64,000 nucleotides of DNA from Glandiceps talaboti. Its lineage: Eukaryota > Hemichordata > Enteropneusta > Spengelidae. How positions within the stretch are numbered: the first letter of the stretch is position 1; every line of letters begins with the position of its first letter. Under the pieces are notes generated by a model. It had not been told where the DNA came from, searched no databases, and saw only the letters and a list, made by a program, of their open reading frames with translations. The position numbers and the translations under genes were made by a program. Shown here piece after piece: positions 56,131 through 64,000 of the stretch. The stretch covers positions 17,602,151 to 17,666,150 of the forward strand of contig NC_135563.1 of assembly GCF_964340395.1 (NCBI RefSeq), written 5' to 3'.

Positions 56131-57094
56131 GGTACCATAGACCCTACTGTAGCTGTTGAGTGACACCGATATCATGGGCATGTTATTGTTTATTTTACAA
56201 TAGTGAGACTCTGAGAGAAGAGCAAATATGGAAAGATTACTGTGAGAAAGTCCTGATTTTGATTCAGTGGTCAGTTTTTGTTTGTATTATGATATATTTA
56301 AGGTTGACTGTACAAAGTTGAACCTGTAGAGTCTAAATATGTAGTTTTGATATAATTGTCCTTTCTATATTTCATTAAGGTAAAAAAATCTTGTTGTGAT
56401 ATTTGGTAAGTGTGCACAGGGTCACAACTTTGGTTCATGTTCCCACCGCCACCAACTCCCAGAGGAACATTGTAGGACCCCTAAAACCCACAAATTCATG
56501 AATGAAATGAAGCCAAACCGGATCTGCATGAATAAAGTTCGTTTCAGATACTGAAAAGAGAGGGGCTGGGGGGGGGGGGGGAATCTTTGATCCAACTTTG
56601 TGATAAGGTGTCTTTATCCAAATCTGTAGTCTAAACTAGTAAACACAGATAGGATCAAAATCAGACAAAATTGTGATAAAAATCATAGCATTAAGTATTT
56701 GTAACAACAAAACACCATCTAAAGTGGTTCCCAGCTTCAGTTACTCTTTGGAAAAGGTATTAGCACCATCAGTCCTGTGACTGACTTGGCTTACAGATGT
56801 AATACTGTCACCCCCTAGAGTAGTGAACAAGTCATTGGTGATTGTTAGGCAGTTCAAAGAAAACAGACTAATGGGGATGAAAGATGTGATTAGAGTCTTG
56901 TCAGGTCATTTGCACAAAATGATCCATTGTTTAAAGCAGTCACCACACACCTCTTAAGTACTTGTTGTGCTAAGGAGGTACTTAATTCAAAAAATCAACA
57001 AAATGCCAGACAGAACCTACCATATCTGATGATCAAAAACAACTCAAGAACCCGAAACCTAAACATTCTTATCAAAAGCCCTGTCCCAACCTGT

Positions 57095-57110
57095 GGGTGG
57101 AGGGTCTATG
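57095..57110. repeat. Half of a CATAGACC foldback element
   Basis: GGGTGGAGGGTCTATG without a nearby matching left arm. Confidence 0.5.
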
Positions 57111-57949
57111 CCTGAATCCATTGATGTATGATTGAGACTGAATCAATTCATTTTAAAGCAGTTTTGAAGTCGGTTTCTGTCCCCCACAAGAATACAGAGT
57201 AATGGATTTGACTAAATTCACTTTTGCTTTTGCATCGGTTTTGAACCATTTTATTTTGAATTTGTTCAAAAACACTCCTGAGGTGGACTGATTCAATGAA
57301 ATTGGTTCAAACAATGTCGCAATTATGCATGTGGGGACAGGAGATCCAGCTGCAATTCATTTTCACTGAACTGATTTAGAATTGAAAATTTCTCTAATGA
57401 ACACTTCTTAATTGATGAGTGTTAATGAAGATTTTCTGCACTTAAAGTTTGAATATACCCTGTAATTTAACATTTTTGTCAACAAAACAGTTGGTGTGAT
57501 AGAAAAGGAATGAAAAGAGATGGTACCACCCCTAACTTCACACTAAAATCTGTGGTGCAACTGGAATAAGACAGAAAGAATAAACAAGGGGTGTTGATGA
57601 GTACATCATTAACACAGTAGGTGATATCAGTGCTAATCAAACGCCATAGATGATAGAATTAATGTCACACACAGTTTAAAAAACTGTACAACTGGCATGA
57701 GGTCAGTGCTATTACATTCATTAGGTGTACTTGACAGCTTTTGTTCTACCTACCTGTGGTAGACAAAAACATCACCAACCCTGGTGTTTTTCATGTCACC
57801 AACAAAAACAACACTGACCTGTAACAATATTGTGGGTTACGGTTGATGGGGTATGTATTACCAGTACACAAAGTAGGAGGGCCCTATCAGTGTGCCCTTC
57901 TTGACCAGTGGGTCAAACCATAGACAATGAAAGGGGAGGGTATGCCACA

Positions 57950-58520
57950 GCTAAAAACGTTGGATTATAAATCATCAAGAACATAGGACAATAAATTATC
58001 AGTGTATCACGGATTGTGAATTTGATGGCATCTGCAGAGACAGTATATCACTGATGATGTCAAACTGAAGATACTCACTAAATCTAATAGTTACTAATAG
58101 ATCAAATATTTCTTCAGTCGACACTATTGTGTCATCACTGAGGCCACCTACTGGTAGACAGTGACAAGCCAAAAGATCATGAGAATCTCTGATTCAATAT
58201 CAATACAACCTGTGTATCACTAGACAGGTGACACCAGAAACACAGGCTATAGATCATTGCAACCTAAAGATACTACCTATGTAAAAAGACATTGACTAAA
58301 TTTATTACATAGATGACCCAGTCTGTGTGTGAGGATACAATTTAAATATCTCTTTAAATTTACTACAGATGACACTACAGCGACACAGACCATAACACAG
58401 AGTGACAAATGCCATCACAGACACACAAGTACATGTAGATCATGGAGAAATATCTGACTTGATATCAATACAACCTGTGTATCGCTACAGGTAACAGCAG
58501 GGATATCAGCCATAGATTGC
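57950..58520. repeat. Degenerate repeat region
   Basis: Phrases such as TATCAATACAACCTGTGTAT and CTATAGATCATTGC/CCATAGATTGCTATG recur about 280 bp apart, an old diverged duplication. Confidence 0.5.
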
Positions 58521-59227
58521 TATGACTGTCCAAATGATGACTTTGGAGACATGGGGTCTGAGATGTGTTTTGTCTGTGTATTGTCAAATTAGTGGTCACT
58601 TAGCAAGAACAATACAGGATGATTTGTGAAGACTTTAACACTTGTCACATACTTATCTGAAGGTGTCAATCACTGTCTACTTCTATGGGAACACTAAGTA
58701 CCTTAGACCTTTGCAGTGAATGAACCAAGGTCTGGGTACCGCTAAAGGTTTATAATCTTGAGAGGTGCTGATGCAATATTTCACATATCATTCATGTAGC
58801 TTTACATACCACAGTCTAGTGTTGGCAGTGCATCAATCTCAACATCTTGGGGTCAGAGATGATTCGATACCTCATTAGCAGCTAATGCTATACCTGTTCA
58901 TTACAGTTGTTTTGCCCTACACATTGTTCACACAACTGAGCATCCACATACATCATTATGATGTATCAGTCTGTGATGACTGTGATACAGTCAGACTGTG
59001 GATGTATTGATAGTAACTATCTTCAAATAAAGTTTTTATAATAAATTGTTGCTCTAGATATCAGATTTGCAGTGTTATGTTGTTTAATGAATAATTAATG
59101 ATACTACCCAGGGATCACAGGGTTGAAATGGGGCCACCAAACTTTGCCAACTTTTGTCACTTACAGGATCAGGAGTGGCAGCGGTACTTGTTACGTGTAG
59201 TTGGTTTTTGCCCCTACTATCCAGTGC

Positions 59228-59247
59228 AATATATATATATATATATA
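59228..59247. repeat. Short AT array
   Basis: About 10 TA units. Confidence 0.9.
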
Positions 59248-61504
59248 ATTATACAAAACCTGCATGTGTAAAAGTCCATTGATTGTAACAATCAAGAGGG
59301 GACTCAGGGACGTGGTGGATGGGGGTTGGGGTGGGTGTGGAGCCAAACCTGATCAATCTCCAGAGTGTATGTGGGGATGGGGGGTTTGGAGTGGAGTGGA
59401 GCCAAACTTGATCAATCTTCTTCAGAGTAGGGGAGTAGAACTGAAAAGCAAAGAGGCTGAATAATAATCAATGTCCTTGGGATAGGGGTTACAGACAAAC
59501 AAGCCAGAAGTGCTGTACATATTAAATGAAATGTAGTGTAGTTTATTCAAGTATATTCAAGTAGCTTGATAAGTAGCTTCCTTATAGCTGCCCACATCAG
59601 GTTAGGAAAAGGCAAATGGCAAATCTTGGCCAATATGTGCTGAGACTCAACTAAATTTCAAGGCTGTTGAGAGACAAAGTGAAGAAAAGATACCATTGGC
59701 AAGCTAGTCTGTAACATAACATTCATGCATAACTGATAGGTAGCAAAAGAATTGTCTGACTCTAGAATAGTTAACTGTCCATTCATGATGTTTTCAGGCA
59801 TGAAATGACAGTCTTTTGACTGTGTTTGGAGTGAACCATAAGTGGTCTGGTAGTGATATCGGGCTTGTTTGTCTTGCAGCAGGCTTTCATGTTGTTATGG
59901 AAATCAAACCACTTCCATTGTGTTGGAACAAGCCTAACCATGTATTAAATGTCGTTACAGATAAAGCACCCTTAACCGGCAAAATTAATAGATAAATACT
60001 ATCCAATAGAATAGAAGAGAAGTAAAAAAAATTGTGTTTTTGGTCATTACATCTGCTGCCATGGATTAGCGTAATTGGAATTATAGTGTCTCCGATTGTG
60101 CCTAACATGTTTTTTATCGATTATTTTTCGCAACTCTTCCACTGGATTCATGATAAAAGGTAATAAAGAGAAACAACATAATACGTGGGGCTTTATCAAA
60201 TTAACACCTTTGGTCTTAATTATACCTGTTGTAGCTTGTACAACCAATATTGTGATTGCCCTGACATTATCCTATGTATAGTATCTGATTATCAAATTAT
60301 CGACATAATAAAAGACTTTTGTTATCTGTTCTGATATATTTGTCTAATCTCTGTTATTTAGTTTACAATTATAGATACTTGGTACAGGCAACCTTGAAAT
60401 AATCACAGCTATACAAGGGCGGGATACAAGGACTTTGAGGCCATTTTGTTTTCCCTCTGAATCCAAGGCCTTTTAATATCATTATCTTTCGTACAACTCT
60501 TTTAAAATCTATAACTACTTGTTTTTTTCCGAGCACTAGATTTGGCAGCTGTGGTCTTTTTATTCAGCATCTTTTTGTATCTGTTTCTGGTAGTTGTTTA
60601 AGTTTCATCGAGCAATAATTGAAAACCCACACAATTATCAGATTTAACATGTTCAGACATCTTCACTGAAATCTACGTTAACGTACTGATAAAAACCTAC
60701 CATTAGCAGAGAAGTATGAAGAGTACCAAATCAGATTAATTCTGGAAATTTTTTATTTTCAGCTATTCCTTTACCAATATGTCTTCTAATAGAACTTTTG
60801 TAGTGACTTAATTGGGTTCTCATCATACTAGCTTAGAGAGTTGCCATGGTCCCACTATTTCAAGCTACCATTCAAATGATAGTGAACTGAGTCGGCCACA
60901 AGTTTCTTGATTGGCTATCCGATACTGGTCAACCCAACATTTAGAAATAATACACTTTTAGTTGTAAAATCTTCATTTTAAATTGTTTGCCCTATTGAAT
61001 ATCAATGCTCAATAGATCAATGGATATGAATGCCAACCAGCATTCCGTACAGGATGGGTAAAATGTGGATGAGAGAGTTAGCCTGGAATCCATGTAGATG
61101 GGGATTTTAAGTTTTGGTTTTCTCCGTCACCAAAATATGAAATCCCCATCCGCATCGATTCTAGGTTGTGAGAGACTTGGCTATCTGATTTAACATACAG
61201 ATATAGTGGCTTGACAATATAGTCCAGACAACTTAGTAACTTGACTTAGCTATTTGACTTGAAATAATGGTTTGGAAGTATGACAACATTTTAAAGTCAG
61301 ATAGCCAAGTCTCTTGGCTAAGGGAAACCCTGCCCTGATAAGTCCTTCAAACATTTGCATATTTTAATGAATGATTATGATAATTGATTAATTAATTTTA
61401 ATTGGGAACCATGTACCTAATGAGAACTGCACAAGAAAGAGCATGGACTGTTCAGAGGAGAGAATTCAGTGGGGCCGAATTCAGTGGGGCTGTTTGTACT
61501 TGCG

Positions 61505-61580
61505 ATAGCTTAGACCTTCACGCTGGTGAATTTCAATGTTTGTGGAGAGGATGTACACAGTCAAAACTTTTGATGTTTGG
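61505..61580. repeat. Partial copy of the 62.4-kb inverted-repeat element
   Basis: TTAGACCTTCACGCTGGTGA, GTTTGTGGAGAGGATGTACA and CAGTCAAA match the left and middle of 62367-62452, but the right arm is missing. Confidence 0.65.
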
Positions 61581-62366
61581 CCGAAATCCACAAGCATGAA
61601 GATAACAAAATTTATAGCCGACAAAATCTGTGAAATTTACAAAAGGTCAATGTCATAATAAGTACAAAGACCAATTTCAATTGATAAAATGTTTTGTCAT
61701 ATTTAGCAGAGCTCAGTGAATCAAGATGTTTGTGTGGTCAAGAAATTCAGGTATTGCATAGCTCATATAGGGGATTACTGCAGATTACAGTGTATTCAAC
61801 CAGACACACCTTTGTGTAGGTGTTGTGAAAGGGGATATTATTGTTATTCACACTGCACACTTTGTGCTGCTATTCATGTGTAAGTGTCGGATTGCTGTGC
61901 TCTAAAACCATGCGGATTTTGTAAGATTTATAGGAATTCAGAAAGATAATACCATTTTTGTTCAGGCGTACTTTTCGAAGGCTGTAACCAAATAATTTTG
62001 GTTCAGGAGTAAACAGGTGCATTATGCGACCTAATAACAGAGTAGTCTTTATTTCTGGTTTTATGTGTGGTTACCTGTAGATTGTGCCCGAGGTCAAAGG
62101 TTATGACCTGGCGATCACCTGGAACATTTGATCTTTATTTCTTACATTTAAGTCACTGTACTCTCATGCCTTGCTATAGTTGTAGACTGCTATACTGGAA
62201 TCTATCCGAGCCTTTCATACCCAGTCATATAACTTACAACAGATAGGGCATCAAGACTCATGCCATCCTTGACTGAATGAGGTAGCTTGGTTTGTGACAG
62301 CTCTCCTAAGAAATAGGGTATCACAAATGCAGATAGAAGTAAATTTGCACTTGATGTAGTCAGTAG

Positions 62367-62452
62367 TAGCCTAGGCCTTCATGCTGGTGGGTTTTGGCGT
62401 TTGTAGAGAGGATTTACGCAGTTCAAATCTACCAGCGTGAAGGTCTAGGGTA
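62367..62452. mobile_element. Short palindromic (MITE-like) element
   Basis: The left arm CCTAGGCCTTCATGCTGGTG is the near reverse complement of the right arm CTACCAGCGTGAAGGTCTAGG, with ~40 bp between. A related copy lies at 61505. Confidence 0.6.
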
Positions 62453-64000
62453 TTTCTCTACCAATATGTCCTCTATTGAAAGACAATATTGTTTTGTTTT
62501 CTGTCAAGATGGTGAAAGCTACACAATATTTATGTTTTTCTTGTGAGTCACCATATTTATTAAGGTTAAGGAAACATCGAATGTTAGTGTGTCACAAGAA
62601 ATTGCTGTGCTTTGTCAGTGGTGCATTAAATTAGGCATACTGCTTCGTACTTCAGGGACACTGTCCATCCACCAAATGCCAGGCCTTATATGGAAAGACT
62701 TGGTACATGTCTTGAAATGAAATGTTTATAGACAGGGATATGATGTTGGCAAAACTAATCTATCCACACCTGTCCTGATAGTATTCCAAGTCATATACTT
62801 ACAGTTCTTCATTAAAAAAATAAACAAGTTAAATAATTCTTAGCCTGTTTAGAATGCTAGTTGCGCTCTGTTTTAATATCTCTCTTACCATACTGAGAAA
62901 TAATGGAGTTCAGCTAGCACCATGAACACTGTGTCTAAATGATTCTAAATTGTAGAAAGTTCCTTAACTTCAGAAATAGATATTGTTATATTTATAATAT
63001 GTACTGAGTACAGTTAAATACAATGTGTGTTAATGTATTACAAATTCCTTGAATAACAATCAGTTGTACCATGAAATTAAATCAACAAAATTTTTTCAGG
63101 CCTGACTGCAGTTCCTAATAGCCTACATGTAGACTCGAAGGACTGGCACTACCACTCAATAGGGATCTTGCAATCCAGACTGAGCATGCTCAGATGCAAA
63201 GGACTATGGGATTATCTGTGGTTATTGTAATACCTAATCTGGAGCTACTGATAAAATTAACCTCCCACAATGGTCAGTGTAACTATGAATTGATTATTTG
63301 TGGTTACAAACAATGTATCAACATTGTTTACAATACTAATTGATTAGTATTTATTATCACATTTACCATGATGAAACATTCAACATGGCGGGTTTGCAAG
63401 TTCCCTATTTGCTATCCTAACTAACATTTTGATTTTGAATTTCGCTATCCTTCCTCATCTACAATGATAGCTGTGTCCCTCTAGTCTAGAATGACATTTC
63501 CGTATAGACCTTTATTGGTCGAATACATAATGAGACATATTTAAATCGTGCCATCAGCTCACATGATGAATCAACAATTAGGTGTCATCATGGAAGTGAG
63601 ACCTCATTCTAATTATGTACGGTGTATTCTATTCAATTGTCACTAATATTTTGCACACACGTTATGTGTTTGGCGAGGTGTGGCTTGTAGACCAGTGAGA
63701 CACTGTTATCATCACAGACGAGGACAGCGAAATTCAAAATCAAAATGTCAGATAGGATAACAGATAGTGTTGTAGCGCTAGTCCTTCAAGTCTACATGTA
63801 GGCTAGCGGTTCCTGAGTTAACCATGTAGATTAAAACATTCTGCAATGTTAAACAGACTCCTGAGTGACAATAATAGACAACTCCAACATGGAAATGAAA
63901 TAGAATCTACCAATTGTATGTGTTCCAGTTGTACTTTATGGTCAGAATGTGTTCCATATGGTCATCACTGGCTGGTGGTCTGGCAGTATGAGATTATAAA

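Larger units (their letters stand above)
49698..64000. other. Introns of the receptor gene, or intergenic; no firm exon besides 52812
   Basis: I looked for the next conserved AMPA block (CSQFS..GVYAIFGFY) and did not find it. The interval carries a 33-bp minisatellite, foldback elements, degenerate repeats at 57.9-58.5 kb and short AT or C tracts. Weak minus-strand exon candidates are at 50.6-54.6 kb. From 56.2 to 64 kb I see no coding signal. Confidence 0.45.

Noticed and set aside
61402-61599. 65-codon plus-strand frame
   Set aside because: Its second half overlaps the short palindromic repeat element, so it is not an independent gene.

Overview
This is animal nuclear DNA, most likely from a marine invertebrate. 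Genes are split by GT-AG introns, non-coding DNA is AT-rich by eye, and microsatellites, minisatellites and small dispersed repeats are abundant. Nothing bacterial, viral or plasmid-like was seen. The species cannot be fixed from sequence alone. A four-SRCR lysyl oxidase-like gene, a Nanchung-type TRPV gene and an AMPA-type receptor start would fit a mollusc, brachiopod, annelid, hemichordate, echinoderm or lancelet. Family assignments rest on motifs and remembered family sequences; no search was run.

Layout. (1) 2,657-22,304, minus strand: a complete lysyl oxidase-like gene (LOXL2/3/4 type). I assembled 12 coding exons whose phases all agree, giving 792 residues: signal peptide, four SRCR domains and a catalytic domain with the copper histidines and both residues of the LTQ cofactor. 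Its first intron is about 10 kb. (2) 22,305-32,525: intergenic, with a decayed LINE 3' end near 29.8 kb and long simple repeats. (3) 32,526-43,345, plus strand: a complete TRPV channel gene of 14 phase-consistent coding exons and 756 residues, with ankyrin repeats, six membrane segments and a pore, closest to Nanchung as I remember it. It is divergent from the LOXL gene. (4) 43,346-49,594: the 3' side of TRPV, with several minisatellites and a possible alternative last exon. (5) 49,595 to the right edge, plus strand: what looks like the first two coding exons of an AMPA-type glutamate receptor, the rest lying outside the window. Weak minus-strand exon candidates sit in the same interval.

The three genes have no obvious shared job: extracellular matrix cross-linking, sensory cation channel, synaptic receptor. 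The most unusual structure is in the TRPV gene. The 3' splice site and first codons of the pore-turret exon have been tandemly duplicated several times just upstream of the real exon. One extra copy is a usable in-frame acceptor that would add 19 residues between S5 and the pore. The same gene has a 30-bp minisatellite whose last unit supplies a 3' splice site, and a duplicated exon end with a dead donor. Other points of interest are a foldback repeat family built on CATAGACC, a second dispersed family seen five times, and a small inverted-repeat element in LOXL intron 3.
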